A stretch of DNA of 64,000 bases from JBPOFM01 sp041391925 (lineage in GTDB: Bacteria > Bacteroidota > Bacteroidia > Flavobacteriales > Flavobacteriaceae), in the NCBI GenBank assembly GCA_041391925.1, contig JAWKNA010000009.1, positions 62,001 to 126,000 of the forward strand, in the 5' to 3' direction. The notes beneath the pieces are model-generated. The model was not told where the DNA came from and ran no database searches. It saw only the letters and a program-made list of their open reading frames with translations. Below, one piece after another: positions 34,584 through 44,107 of this stretch; the stretch's first letter is position 1; each line of letters starts with the position of its first letter. The translations under genes were made by a program, and so were the position numbers.

Positions 34584-37500
34584 ATGCAAAAAAAGCTTGC
34601 TAACATTCTTTTCTCCACCAGACTTACCGCTATTTTATTTGTTGTTTTTGCTGTTGCCATGGCCACAGGAACCATCCTCGATAGGCATATGGAAACCTCA
34701 CCCACACCTTATACCAGAACCTTGATTTACAATGCTTGGTGGTTTGAGACCATTATGGTGTTCTTTGTCATCAATTTCATTGGCAATATATACAGATATC
34801 GATTGCTGAGAAGAGAAAAATGGGCAACCTTATTACTGCATTTGGCATTCATTTTCATTATTGTGGGTGCTGCTGTGACACGCTATTTCGGTTTTGAAGG
34901 GATGATGGCCATCCGTGAAGGTGCAACGGAAAATCAATTTCTTTCACATAAAACGTATTTCACAGCCTATATCGATGGCGATTATATGATAGACGGTGTG
35001 GCGCAAAGGAGGCTCATAGAGAAAGAAGTCGATTTTTCACCTCGTTTGGATAATGACTTTAAGGTGGAAACAGAATACAATGGAATTCCTGTAACCATGG
35101 AATTGGAAAAATTCATCAAAGGCGCTGAAAAAGACATTGTCCCAGATGAGGCTGGTGAGGAATATCTTAAGTTGGTTGAAGCAGGGGAAGGCCAGTCGCA
35201 TAACCATTTCTTAAAGACTGGTCAAGTACAAAGTATTCACAACGTTTTGGTTTCTTTGGATAAACCTGTAGATGGTGCCATCAACATTCGCAACACACCT
35301 GAAGGTCTTACGATACAATCACCATTTGAAGGCGAATATATGACCATGGCCACAGGTGCTCAAGGGCATTTGGTTAAAGACAGTATTCAGCCATTGGTGC
35401 TCCGTTCGAGATATATTATTGGCAATATGGCAATGGTATTTCCAAAACCTGTGGTCAAAGGTGTTTTTGATATTGTCAAAAAACCAAAAATTCTTAAAGG
35501 CGATGAAGATGGCATTGTGATGAAGGTCACCGCCAATGGACAGACCGAACATGTAAAGCTCCTTGGAGGCAAAGGTCTTAACAATCCCATGGAGCAAGTG
35601 AAAATCGGCAATTTGGATATCGCCATGAAATATGGCTCTAAAGTTCTCGAATTGCCTTTTTCAATTAAATTGAATGATTTCATTGCCGAAAAATATCCAG
35701 GCACCGAAAAAAGCTACTCTTCCTACGAAAGTAAGGTGACTGTTATGGGCACAAAAAAGGGAGATTATGATTATCATATTTATATGAACCATATTCTCGA
35801 CCAAGGTGGCTATCGTTTTTTTCAGGCCAGTTTTGATCCTGATGAAAAAGGAACAATTCTATCTGTTAATCATGATTTATGGGGTACGTGTATTACCTAT
35901 TCAGGTTATTTTATGCTGTATTTTGCTTTATTGGCACTATTGTTTGACAGGCATACACGTTTTGCAGACCTCAAAAGGATGTTGAATAAAGTCAAAAAAC
36001 AAAAGCACAAGGTCGCAGCGATTCTATTATTTTTGATGACGACTGTTGGTTTTTCACAAATCCATGAAGGAGGTCATGCGTTTGGTTCACCTACAAAAAC
36101 CCAGATTGATTCAGTTTTAAAGGCAAACATCACTCCCAAGGAACACGCCGATAAGTTCGGTCACATGGTAGTGCAGGATTATGGCGGGCGTATGATGCCA
36201 ATGGATACCTATGCCTCTGAACTATTGCGAAAGTTGAGCAAGCATGACACCTATGAAGACTTTGATGCCAATCAGGTGTTTCTGTCCATTAACGAAAGTC
36301 CGTTGTTATGGTACAATGTGCCGATTATCTATTTAAAGCCAAAGAAGGCTGATACCATTCGCACCATCATTGGTGTGCCCAAAGATCAAAAATATGTCAC
36401 CTTGGTAGATTTTTTTGATGAAAATGGTGGCTACAAACTATTGCCATACCTTGATGATGCATACAAAGCACAGGTACCCAATGGCTCACAAAAAGAATTT
36501 AAGGAAGCGGACCAAAGGGTTACTTTGTTGTACAATGTCATCGAAGGTCGAGCTGTTAAGGTGTTCCCTGTACCGAATGATGACAACAACAAATGGATTT
36601 CCGCCAAAGAGTACCGTGAAGAAGGCTTTAGGGATAAGATTACCGATTCCCTCTACGGAAATTTTATCAATAATGGGTTTAGTGCGTATTTATTGACACT
36701 CAACAATGCCAAACAAACAGGTGATTATTCCAAAGCCGAAGAGATACTGGCTGGAATCAAAAAAACGCAACAAAAGTACGGAAGCGAAGTGATGCTTTCC
36801 GATAAAAAGATTGATACAGAGATTCTTTATAACACATACGATGTCTTTAAAAGTCTCTTTAGTTGGTATATGTATGCAGGCACCTTGATGATTATTTTCA
36901 TCATTGTCCAAATTTTTAAGGACAAGAACAAATTCGTCAATATCAGTGTAAAAGTATTCCGATGGATTGTCGTAGGATTGTTCTTGCTCCATACTGCGGG
37001 ATTGATTGTACGTTGGTATCTGTCGGGCCATGCACCTTGGAGTGATGCCTATGAGTCCATGATCTATGTAGCTTGGGCAACAATGTTTTTTGGTTTGGGG
37101 TTTGGACGCAAAAGCGATTTAACCATTGCTTCTACAGCCTTTGTGACTTCCATCATCTTAATGGTTGCTCACTGGAATTGGATGGATCCAGCCATCGCAA
37201 ATCTTCAACCTGTACTTGACAGCTATTGGTTGATGATACATGTAGCCGTCATTGTGATGAGTTATGGCCCTTTCACACTCGGGATGATACTGGGAGTCGT
37301 CGCACTCTTGTTGATGGCATTCACAAACAAGAACAATAAGGAAAAAATTCTTCTCAATATTAAAGAACTCACCATTATCAACGAAATGTCATTGACTGTT
37401 GGATTGATATTGCTTACCATAGGTAACTTTTTGGGAGGCATGTGGGCCAACGAAAGCTGGGGACGATATTGGGGTTGGGACCCCAAGGAAACGTGGGCAC

Positions 37501-37769
37501 TCATCAGTATCATGGTCTATGCTTTTGTCATCCATATGCGTTTGGTGCCAGGTCTTCGAGGACGTTTTGGCTTTAATCTAGCCTCTATTATTGCTTTTGG
37601 CAGTATTATGATGACCTATTTTGGGGTGAACTTTTATCTCTCCGGATTACATGCCTATGCCAGTGGGGATCAAATTGTGAGTTTTCAGTTCATTGCTTTA
37701 ACGGTGGTTATCATTGCCGTTTTAGGTTTTTTTGCTTACAGAAAGTATAAATTGTTCTACAAAAAGTAA
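34584..37769 (+). CDS. ccsBA: Fused ResB-CcsA cytochrome c biogenesis protein (CcsBA)
   Basis: A 1061-residue System II cytochrome c synthase, the CcsB (ResB) and CcsA halves in one chain as in many Bacteroidota. It begins at ATG 34584. Helices near residues 10-100 (NILFSTRLTAILFVVFAVAM; LLLHLAFIFIIVGAAVTRYF) start the ResB half, followed by a large periplasmic region with a helix near 445. CcsA helices run from about 765 to 1055 and contain the haem-handling WWD-type motif WGRYWGWDPKETWAL and conserved His residues in MVAHWNW and MIHVAVIVMSYG. It exports haem and attaches it to apocytochromes in the periplasm. Confidence 0.95.
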   Translation: MQKKLANILFSTRLTAILFVVFAVAMATGTILDRHMETSPTPYTRTLIYNAWWFETIMVFFVINFIGNIYRYRLLRREKWATLLLHLAFIFIIVGAAVTRYFGFEGMMAIREGATENQFLSHKTYFTAYIDGDYMIDGVAQRRLIEKEVDFSPRLDNDFKVETEYNGIPVTMELEKFIKGAEKDIVPDEAGEEYLKLVEAGEGQSHNHFLKTGQVQSIHNVLVSLDKPVDGAINIRNTPEGLTIQSPFEGEYMTMATGAQGHLVKDSIQPLVLRSRYIIGNMAMVFPKPVVKGVFDIVKKPKILKGDEDGIVMKVTANGQTEHVKLLGGKGLNNPMEQVKIGNLDIAMKYGSKVLELPFSIKLNDFIAEKYPGTEKSYSSYESKVTVMGTKKGDYDYHIYMNHILDQGGYRFFQASFDPDEKGTILSVNHDLWGTCITYSGYFMLYFALLALLFDRHTRFADLKRMLNKVKKQKHKVAAILLFLMTTVGFSQIHEGGHAFGSPTKTQIDSVLKANITPKEHADKFGHMVVQDYGGRMMPMDTYASELLRKLSKHDTYEDFDANQVFLSINESPLLWYNVPIIYLKPKKADTIRTIIGVPKDQKYVTLVDFFDENGGYKLLPYLDDAYKAQVPNGSQKEFKEADQRVTLLYNVIEGRAVKVFPVPNDDNNKWISAKEYREEGFRDKITDSLYGNFINNGFSAYLLTLNNAKQTGDYSKAEEILAGIKKTQQKYGSEVMLSDKKIDTEILYNTYDVFKSLFSWYMYAGTLMIIFIIVQIFKDKNKFVNISVKVFRWIVVGLFLLHTAGLIVRWYLSGHAPWSDAYESMIYVAWATMFFGLGFGRKSDLTIASTAFVTSIILMVAHWNWMDPAIANLQPVLDSYWLMIHVAVIVMSYGPFTLGMILGVVALLLMAFTNKNNKEKILLNIKELTIINEMSLTVGLILLTIGNFLGGMWANESWGRYWGWDPKETWALISIMVYAFVIHMRLVPGLRGRFGFNLASIIAFGSIMMTYFGVNFYLSGLHAYASGDQIVSFQFIALTVVIIAVLGFFAYRKYKLFYKK

Positions 37770-37823
37770 TCCTTTTTTGATGACATATTTTAAAGTCTTC
37801 GATGGGTAATAAAACAAGCATCC

Positions 37824-38585
37824 ATGAAATCTTTAAAAGCCTCAATACTAGTTGCCCTTATTGTATGTCTTTCGTCCTGTAGCAAAGAGGACGGCAACGA
37901 CAACAATCAACTCCAAAATTTTCAATCATCAATCTGTGATAATGTCACAGGTGCCCAAGCTGTGTATTGGGATTATTCCCACGGACTTGCAGTACCTTTG
38001 ACACAAATCCCAACCATTGCCAATCCTGGAGGACAGTTTATACACAGTCAATACCCAGCCCTTGGATTTCAAATGCCTGCAGGATTTACAGCTCAAGAAG
38101 TGACCATTCCGCAAACACAGACCATTGGGGTTAATGTCATTCGTAATGATAACAATGTAGTCTGGCGCTATGTGCCTACCTCTACATTTCAAGGACAAGT
38201 GGGCATCAATGATATTCTTGCTTTCGAAATCAACAGCATGTTTGCTTTCTATGGCTTCAATGGAGCACCAGAAGTTGTATGCACGACAACTTCACAGCAA
38301 AATATGAGCGTCTTTACGGTATTTTTTGGTGCCAGGCTCTTGCGTTTTGGTAACATGACAGCGTTGGTGTGGGCAAGAAATATGTATGATACCACCTTAA
38401 ACATGACGTTTACATCTGTCTCGGTTTCGGTGGCACCCACTGCCGAATTTGACAACCAAGTGTTCAGTACCTTTTTGCCCATCAGTTTCCAGCTATTGGT
38501 CATAGACAACGGAGTTCGCGACAGTGATTTGGATGGTACACCGGATGTTGAAGACAACTTTCCGTTTGATCCTACACGCCACTAA
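37824..38585 (+). CDS. Lipoprotein of unknown function with a calcium-repeat-like tail
   Basis: A 253-residue lipoprotein; the signal peptide MKSLKASILVALIVCLSSC ends in a lipobox with Cys19. The body is beta-rich and without a family I recognise. The last 20 residues (DSDLDGTPDVEDNFPFDP) match a single thrombospondin-type-3/OmpA-linker calcium repeat. It probably sits on the outer membrane. Confidence 0.75.
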   Translation: MKSLKASILVALIVCLSSCSKEDGNDNNQLQNFQSSICDNVTGAQAVYWDYSHGLAVPLTQIPTIANPGGQFIHSQYPALGFQMPAGFTAQEVTIPQTQTIGVNVIRNDNNVVWRYVPTSTFQGQVGINDILAFEINSMFAFYGFNGAPEVVCTTTSQQNMSVFTVFFGARLLRFGNMTALVWARNMYDTTLNMTFTSVSVSVAPTAEFDNQVFSTFLPISFQLLVIDNGVRDSDLDGTPDVEDNFPFDPTRH

Positions 38586-38616
38586 TGTTATCATGTGGCA
38601 TTGGTGAGTAGCAAGG

Positions 38617-38645
38617 CCTTTCCCCTTAAATTTAGAGGGGAAAGG
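38617..38645 (+). terminator. Rho-independent terminator of the lipoprotein gene
   Basis: Ten-base perfect stem (CCTTTCCCCT with AGGGGAAAGG), 9-base loop, then a T7 run. Confidence 0.9.
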
Positions 38646-38724
38646 TTTTTTTATGGGCTGGGATGTTCGGTAATTTGCAAAATGAGATTATCTTTAAGGC
38701 ACAAACCCATTATCGCATAGTTAC

Positions 38725-39462
38725 ATGAGACAGGCTCTGATAGCATTCCTAAGGAAACTAAAAGAACTTTTAAGAAACAAATTTCATTCCTACAATGTCA
38801 ATTTGCCTTATATCATCACGGTTGTTGTGGCGCTTATTATCGTCATAGGCGGCATCAATCTATTTATTGAATTGACAGATACCCTCACTACAGAAACCCT
38901 TGCCGATTATGACCGTCAGATTACGGATTATGTTATCTCATATCGCACACCAATGCTTACACACTTTTTTATAGTTGTGACCAATATTGGTGATATTTAT
39001 GGCTACGTGATAGTGGTAGGGCTTTCTATACTGATATCAAGAGTGTTTTTTAAAAGATGGAAACAAGTGGCACAGATTACAATAGTGTTATTGCTGGCAT
39101 CGGTTTCCAATATGATTCTCAAACGATTCATTGATAGAGCGCGACCAGGAATCGAGCATTTGGTCTCAGTGGAGACTTTGAGCTACCCAAGCGGGCATGC
39201 CATGAGTGCCATGGCATTTTATGGATTTGTCATTTATCTGTTCTACCGTTTTAAGATGAACCGATGGCTCAAATACAGCGTTATTTTAGTGCTATTGCTG
39301 CTTATTTTTAGCATAGGCATCAGCCGTATTTACTTAGGTGTACATTTCCCTTCGGACATTGCAGGTGGTTATATTGCAGGATTTATTTGGGTGGTGTTCT
39401 GTGTCATTGTCTTTGATGTGATTGAAATCTTTAGGCGAGATCCCAATACAGAAAAGCTATAG
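38725..39462 (+). CDS. PAP2-family membrane phosphatase
   Basis: A 245-residue membrane protein with about six helices and the three acid-phosphatase motifs in order: KRFIDRARPG, YPSGHAMSA with the catalytic His, and SRIYLGVHFPSDIAGG. Likely substrates are lipid phosphates such as undecaprenyl pyrophosphate or phosphatidic acid; which one is not determinable. It is a single gene convergent with the glycosyltransferase. Confidence 0.93.
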   Translation: MRQALIAFLRKLKELLRNKFHSYNVNLPYIITVVVALIIVIGGINLFIELTDTLTTETLADYDRQITDYVISYRTPMLTHFFIVVTNIGDIYGYVIVVGLSILISRVFFKRWKQVAQITIVLLLASVSNMILKRFIDRARPGIEHLVSVETLSYPSGHAMSAMAFYGFVIYLFYRFKMNRWLKYSVILVLLLLIFSIGISRIYLGVHFPSDIAGGYIAGFIWVVFCVIVFDVIEIFRRDPNTEKL

Positions 39463-39479
39463 GGTAGGTCAATAAAAAA

Positions 39480-39506
39480 CTCCCAGCGTACAAGACAAAC
39501 TGGGAG
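39480..39506 (-). terminator. Terminator of the GT2 gene
   Basis: Seven-base stem (CTCCCAG with CTGGGAG) with a minus-strand T tract (A run at 39473-39479). It is 26 bases after the GT2 stop. Confidence 0.75.
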
Positions 39507-39531
39507 CTTCCAACTAAACTAACTTTTTTCT

Positions 39532-40980
39532 TTATTCAGTCACTGCCAAATCTCGTGTCAACCAGCCTCTTCTATTGGCTGTTGCAATAGCATACGGTGT
39601 AATCCAGAACAACCCGAAAGTGTAAAGGATACTATAAGCATAGGCATAAATAGATTCCGACGGCTTATAATTTTTAGCATAAAACAGTACTGGAAAACTC
39701 GACACAATCAGGATACTGAATAGGGTAGAGCTTATAAACAATATGGGATGTGTTGCAATAAAAAACAACATGAACAATAAAAATGGATAACACAAGATGA
39801 TATTAAGCGCTTGCTCAATGAACAATAATCGCGTTCCCAATTTAGAGCCTTCCCTAAAGTTATTGAATACATATCTAGACATTACCAGGTTTTCACGCAC
39901 ATTGCTGCGTCCCCAACGGATGAACATTTTATACAGACCTTTGTAGTGTTCAGGGACGTTGGTATAGGCATACGCATTCTTTTGGAACAACACATGGTGG
40001 CCGTTTCTCAAAATCATATTCGTCATCGCTCTATCTTCACCAATATCCGAAGGTTGACCCATGAAGGTCTGGTTAATCCATTCTGGAAGTACTGCAAATA
40101 CTGCCGAACGGCGATACGCGGCCAAGGCTCCAGGTGTACAAAGCACAGAATTCAACGTACTCTCTGCTGAACGTACAAATTCAAAACTCAATACAAAGCT
40201 CACGTTGAGCATTTTTGGAAGGATGGCTTTCTTGTTGTTCAACACGCGAATGTTTCCTGCTACCGCACCACAGTTGTCGTGTACTACAAATGGACTTACC
40301 AAATTTCGTAAGGTATCTGTATTTACCACAGAATCACTATCTACAGTTACAAAAACGTCTCCAGAACCAATGTTGAAGCCACGGTATAGGGCATGACGTT
40401 TGCCTTTGTTTTTGGGTTGTTGATAAATAGAAACTCGGTCGCCCAGTTCTTTTTTTGCTTCTTGCATCCAATACCAGGTATCATCCACACTGCCATCATC
40501 TATGGCGAGCAATTGCAATTTTGTTTCTGGGAAATCACTTTTTGCCAAGCTCATAAGAGTGGCATATACCTGCTTCCCTTCGTTATAGGCAGGTACAATC
40601 ACCGTACAGGTGGGCAATTCTTCATCGCTTACCGATGCAATCGGTTTGTATTTAAAATAAAGAATCAATGAATAGATAAAGAATGCTGCTTTATATACAA
40701 ATAATGCGGAAGCAAAAATGAAAAACCCGTAGCCCCAAGTTGTTTCAAGGCGCTCCATCCTCAATTGGGAGAAATCCTCCTGTAAGGCATATACCACAAA
40801 CCCAGCGCCAATCATCAACAAAAAACTGCTCACCAAAACGATGAGATTCCATGATAGTTTGGTCTGGGTAATGGAGGCAATACTTTTGGCAAGGATGGTT
40901 TCCCTTAATTGGGCTGCAATGGTATTGAGGGTGTTTTCGGTAGTGTAAAGTTGTTTTGAAGGAACGGATTCAATTTTCAT
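39532..40980 (-). CDS. Processive family 2 glycosyltransferase (membrane)
   Basis: A 482-residue membrane glycosyltransferase of the NodC/hyaluronan/chitin synthase type. Two N-terminal helices (about 45-65, 82-108) precede the GT-A domain: CTVIVPAYNEGKQVYATL, LLAIDDGSVDDT, VTVDSDS (DxD), GEDRAMTNM and the MFIRWGRSNVRE end corresponding to the (Q/R)xxRW product site. Three to four C-terminal helices follow. It may build a surface polysaccharide. It stands alone, with no polymer-export genes next to it. Confidence 0.9.
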   Translation of the reverse strand: MKIESVPSKQLYTTENTLNTIAAQLRETILAKSIASITQTKLSWNLIVLVSSFLLMIGAGFVVYALQEDFSQLRMERLETTWGYGFFIFASALFVYKAAFFIYSLILYFKYKPIASVSDEELPTCTVIVPAYNEGKQVYATLMSLAKSDFPETKLQLLAIDDGSVDDTWYWMQEAKKELGDRVSIYQQPKNKGKRHALYRGFNIGSGDVFVTVDSDSVVNTDTLRNLVSPFVVHDNCGAVAGNIRVLNNKKAILPKMLNVSFVLSFEFVRSAESTLNSVLCTPGALAAYRRSAVFAVLPEWINQTFMGQPSDIGEDRAMTNMILRNGHHVLFQKNAYAYTNVPEHYKGLYKMFIRWGRSNVRENLVMSRYVFNNFREGSKLGTRLLFIEQALNIILCYPFLLFMLFFIATHPILFISSTLFSILIVSSFPVLFYAKNYKPSESIYAYAYSILYTFGLFWITPYAIATANRRGWLTRDLAVTE

Positions 40981-41229
40981 ACGAGTGCTGTGTGTTATTT
41001 TAAAATTTTTTATTAATGATTTTGATAATCTAAAGGCAAGAGCTGTGCCAAGTAGATTTTAGGCATCCTTTTTGGAGTTTAGGTGGTTTTGTAAGGGAAA
41101 AGTGTGTAAATTTTACCCAATTGCAGGGACAGTTACACACTTTTTTATACAGGTCTTCCGTACATAACATTCATAAAAATTACTATCTTGCTAGTTTCAA
41201 TAATCGACCAACAACTAAACGAACATCTT

Positions 41230-41649
41230 ATGAATCCAATCCTTAAAAACATTCTGGCTATTGTCGCAGGAATCATTTTGGGTAGCATTGTGAATATGGG
41301 CATCATCATGATAAGCGGCTCCATCATTCCGCCGCCCGAAGGTGCCGATGTGACTACAATGGAAGGCCTCAAGGAATCCATCCATTTATTTGAACCAAAA
41401 CATTTTGTATTTCCGTTTTTGGCACATGCCCTTGGCACACTTGTAGGGGCTTGGATAGCAGCTAAAATTGCCGCCAACCGAAAAATGGTTTTGGCCATGG
41501 TGGTTGGACTCTTTTTCTTGGTAGGTGGTATTATGAATGTTAGGATGCTGCCATCACCTACATGGTTTACCGTGTTGGATTTGGTAGGCGCCTATCTACC
41601 AATGGCTTGGATAGGAGGTAAGCTGGGAAGCGGTAATAAAACGGTATAA
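41230..41649 (+). CDS. Small four-helix membrane protein
   Basis: A 139-residue membrane protein starting MNPILKNILAIVAGIILGS (ATG at 41230). Four predicted helices: about 7-30, 60-80, 85-105 and 112-132. It resembles small conserved Bacteroidota membrane proteins without assigned function. A TATCTTGC near 41184 is an imperfect -7 element. It is the last gene before the accessory island. Confidence 0.7.
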   Translation: MNPILKNILAIVAGIILGSIVNMGIIMISGSIIPPPEGADVTTMEGLKESIHLFEPKHFVFPFLAHALGTLVGAWIAAKIAANRKMVLAMVVGLFFLVGGIMNVRMLPSPTWFTVLDLVGAYLPMAWIGGKLGSGNKTV

Positions 41650-41867
41650 GTAGCTTTAAATTGCAAACTAAGTGTGAAGATACAATCACAGGGAAACCTT
41701 CAAGGACAATCTAATTCTTGATACCACAACCAACCCTGATGCTGAATGGACAACCCATCCATTGTTGTACCAAAAATGCCTTCCCTGCAACCCATAGAAA
41801 AACAACAAAAATTAGTTGTATCGCATGAGTGTAAAGAGATATGAGTATATTTATGACCTATATGGCA

Positions 41868-42301
41868 GTTGTGTGTAATTTAAGAAACCGAACTGCAAAG
41901 ATATTTAATGAGACTATTTGACATTCTAAAAAAGAATAAAATACCGATTGATTTCTCGGATGAAAACGTTTCGGAACTGACTATGAAATCGGATTTACTC
42001 GGACAGACTCTCATTGACAACGGACTTGGATTTTATGTAGACCATTTGTCTCAAATTCGACTTTCGGCTGATACCCAAAACGAATCGGAATTTAAGAAAT
42101 TGGTAATTAGCCGAGAATTATTTGGAGGAGCTGGAGCACTTTGGGAAGTCTATATCGAGAATCCGACCGAATATCAAAAATTCAAAAAACAATTTTCGGA
42201 ATATGTTGACGTACTTACTCGTATGGGAATTAAAAACGGAAGAATAAAACAGATTCAGAAAACAATGGCAAAACTGAACTGAAAATAAACACTATACAAA
42301 C
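41868..42301 (+). mobile_element. Degenerate integron-like cassette around the 41908 gene
   Basis: The left edge is GTTGTGTGTA at 41868-41877, following CTATATGGCA. The right edge TATACAAAC at 42293-42301 is its reverse complement with one deletion and one mismatch, followed by ATTGGCTATAATTCATTATGG. That arm matches the left arms of the well-preserved sites further down. I read it as an older, eroded cassette. Confidence 0.5.
41908..42282 (+). CDS. Hypothetical protein in a degenerate cassette
   Basis: A 124-residue soluble, charged protein (MRLFDILKKNKIPIDFSDEN...). It is mostly helical near the ends, with a hydrophobic GLGFYVDHLSQIRL and LFGGAGALWEVYIEN in the middle. No family recognised. 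It is enclosed by imperfect cassette-type inverted ends (41868-41877 and 42293-42301). Confidence 0.65.
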   Translation: MRLFDILKKNKIPIDFSDENVSELTMKSDLLGQTLIDNGLGFYVDHLSQIRLSADTQNESEFKKLVISRELFGGAGALWEVYIENPTEYQKFKKQFSEYVDVLTRMGIKNGRIKQIQKTMAKLN

Positions 42302-42440
42302 ATTGGCTATAATTCATTATGGTCCGCTTCCCTTCAGAAAGTTATCGCAATTTTACTATCTTTCGTTGACGGTAGAAAACGGTCGTCCATTTTCCCGCCA
42401 CAACCCATACTCAAAACCATGACAACATCATAACTCACAC
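42293..42440 (+). repeat. attC-like site, left half clear, right half eroded
   Basis: Starts TATACAAACATTGGCTATAA and continues with ATTCATTATGG, like other left arms. The sequence TCGCAATTTTACTATCTTTCG (about 42345) is shared with the site after the 45076 gene (CTCGCAAATTTACTATCTTCG). No convincing GTT right core was found before the next gene. Confidence 0.45.
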
Positions 42441-42466
42441 ACCTATTTAACCACAAGACTATTTAG

Positions 42467-42970
42467 ATGAATACAAAATCATTGATAATCGGACTCCTTT
42501 TTGGAGGGCTTTTAAGTTTCGGCATAACAAAATACATTACATCAAGCAATTCACAAATAAAAAACACAGACCTAGAACAACAAACTACTAAACCGAAAAC
42601 CCCAAAATGGACATGGGCAGATAGCTTGGACGCTGTAAAAGTAGCACCCAATAGCCATAAGATAATTTTTGAAGATGATAAAGTGAGAATTTTAAAAGTC
42701 CTGCTTGAACCAAATACCATAGAGCCCATTCATACGCACCAATTTAAAAGTGTCATGTGGTTTGATAAAGCCACACCTATGAGTTATTATCAATACAACC
42801 TTTCACAAAACGGGAAGTATGAAATAACAGACAGTATTAATATCCCACAAATGCCCGTTGAAGTGCTCAATCACGGCGAATCTGTTGACCCAGAACCGCC
42901 ACACGCTGTTAAAAATACAGGAACTGAAACTGGAGTGGCTTACCGTGTTGAATTCAAGAACAATTTTTAA
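42467..42970 (+). CDS. Membrane-anchored cupin-like protein
   Basis: A 167-residue protein with an N-terminal anchor helix (SLIIGLLFGGLLSFGITKYI), a short linker and a single small beta domain. VRILKVLLEPNTIEPIHTHQ and HAVKNTGTETGVAYRVEF suggest a cupin-type barrel with metal-binding His. Enzymatic role unknown. The VOC gene follows after 11 bases, so the two are probably co-transcribed. Confidence 0.7.
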   Translation: MNTKSLIIGLLFGGLLSFGITKYITSSNSQIKNTDLEQQTTKPKTPKWTWADSLDAVKVAPNSHKIIFEDDKVRILKVLLEPNTIEPIHTHQFKSVMWFDKATPMSYYQYNLSQNGKYEITDSINIPQMPVEVLNHGESVDPEPPHAVKNTGTETGVAYRVEFKNNF

Positions 42971-42981
42971 CCAGAAGTCAT

Positions 42982-43377
42982 ATGGAAACAAAAGACATTA
43001 AAACATTTTTCGCTCCCGAACTGCACATTCCAAATGGCACCACCAATATTGACTTCTACACTAACTTTGGTGCATCCGAACATTTTGTGTTCCGAAACGA
43101 TGATGGCAGCATTCATGTTGCAGAGTTGGAAATAAACGGTGCTATATTTCACTTGCACGAAACTATGCCCTGGTTTGAGGCTCTCGAGCCTATCAGCGCA
43201 AAAGGTGTAACCAATGTAATCGGTTTGTTTGTGGAAGATGTCCATGAAGTTTTTGGTCGTGCACTTTCTGCAGGAGCCACAGAAATCAGTCCGGTGACTG
43301 ACCATGAGTATGGCTATAGACAGGGAATGTTCAAAGACCCATTTGGACACTTTTGGCAAATACAGAAAAAAATCTAA
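42982..43377 (+). CDS. VOC superfamily (glyoxalase/bleomycin-resistance-like) protein
   Basis: A 131-residue PhnB-type member of the vicinal oxygen chelate superfamily, two beta-alpha-beta-beta-beta modules. Seen are FAPELHIPNGTTNIDFYTN, AEISP-type middle strands (GATEISPVTDHEYGYRQGM) and the closing FKDPFGHFWQIQKKI. Substrate unknown; related proteins give antibiotic binding or metal-dependent isomerisation. It follows the cupin-like gene by 11 bases. Confidence 0.87.
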   Translation: METKDIKTFFAPELHIPNGTTNIDFYTNFGASEHFVFRNDDGSIHVAELEINGAIFHLHETMPWFEALEPISAKGVTNVIGLFVEDVHEVFGRALSAGATEISPVTDHEYGYRQGMFKDPFGHFWQIQKKI

Positions 43378-43513
43378 AGTATTGACTATAGGTTAGGCAG
43401 CATTATCGCCTTCTTCACTCACGAGCGCAGAGTACAAACAGACGAAGTAAACTATGGCCAAATCAAAGATGCATTGAAGCTAAACTTATCCGCAACCTAA
43501 AAAACTAAAACTA

Positions 43514-43954
43514 ATGATTAAAAATCATCACATACGTACAAATCTTTTGATTTTACTTTTTTTAAGTGCAGTGACCTTGTGCTGTAATTCGAACAAAAAC
43601 CCAAATGAAGATGGTTTTATCAAAACGTCGTCAGGACTTAAATATAAAATTCTGAAAGAAGGAAATGGCGAATCCGCAAAAGTTGGTCAAGAAGTATTAA
43701 TCCACGAAACAATGTCATATAGGAATGACTCTCTACTCTTTGATTCCAGAACCTTACCCAACCCTGTCAAGGTTCTAGTGGGCGGTAGTCAAGCTATTGC
43801 TGGGGTTGATGAAGCTCTTGTTGGAATGAAAAAAGGGGAAATAAAAAAATTAATGGTTCCACCAAAATTAAGCAAAAGAACAGGGAATCACAATGTCCCA
43901 CATCCCGACTCTACGCTAGTGTATCAAGTGGAACTAATTGAGATACTTAAATAG
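43514..43954 (+). CDS. FKBP-type peptidyl-prolyl isomerase lipoprotein
   Basis: A 146-residue lipoprotein (hydrophobic N-terminus ending in AVTLCCNSN). The FKBP domain shows GLKYKILKEGNGESAKVGQE, VLVGGSQAIAGVDEALVGMK (the conserved G-x-x-E-x-L-x-G-M-K) and VYQVELIEI. It catalyses cis-trans isomerisation of prolyl bonds in the periplasm. A conserved His-Pro-rich loop (TGNHNVPHPDS) replaces the usual YG..G segment. It stands alone. Confidence 0.9.
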   Translation: MIKNHHIRTNLLILLFLSAVTLCCNSNKNPNEDGFIKTSSGLKYKILKEGNGESAKVGQEVLIHETMSYRNDSLLFDSRTLPNPVKVLVGGSQAIAGVDEALVGMKKGEIKKLMVPPKLSKRTGNHNVPHPDSTLVYQVELIEILK

Positions 43955-43974
43955 AGATATGATAAAATAGCATG

Positions 43975-44070
43975 CAACAGTGTTTGACCGTAGTTAATAG
44001 TGTCAAGTGCTAAACCGAAAATTAGTATCTTGGAGGACCCGTTCTAGAATTCCAATTTTCTAGTATTAAA
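43975..44070 (+). repeat. Possible attC-like remnant
   Basis: GCAACAGTGTTTGACC, GTGCTAAACCGAAAATTAG and TATCTTGG recall parts of the sites downstream (AAC followed by A-x-x-G; TGCTAAACC is also seen at 56842 and 58970). Arms are not complementary enough to be sure. Confidence 0.3.
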
Positions 44071-44107
44071 AACAAAACAAAACCATAATCTCAAGCTAAA
44101 AAAGGCA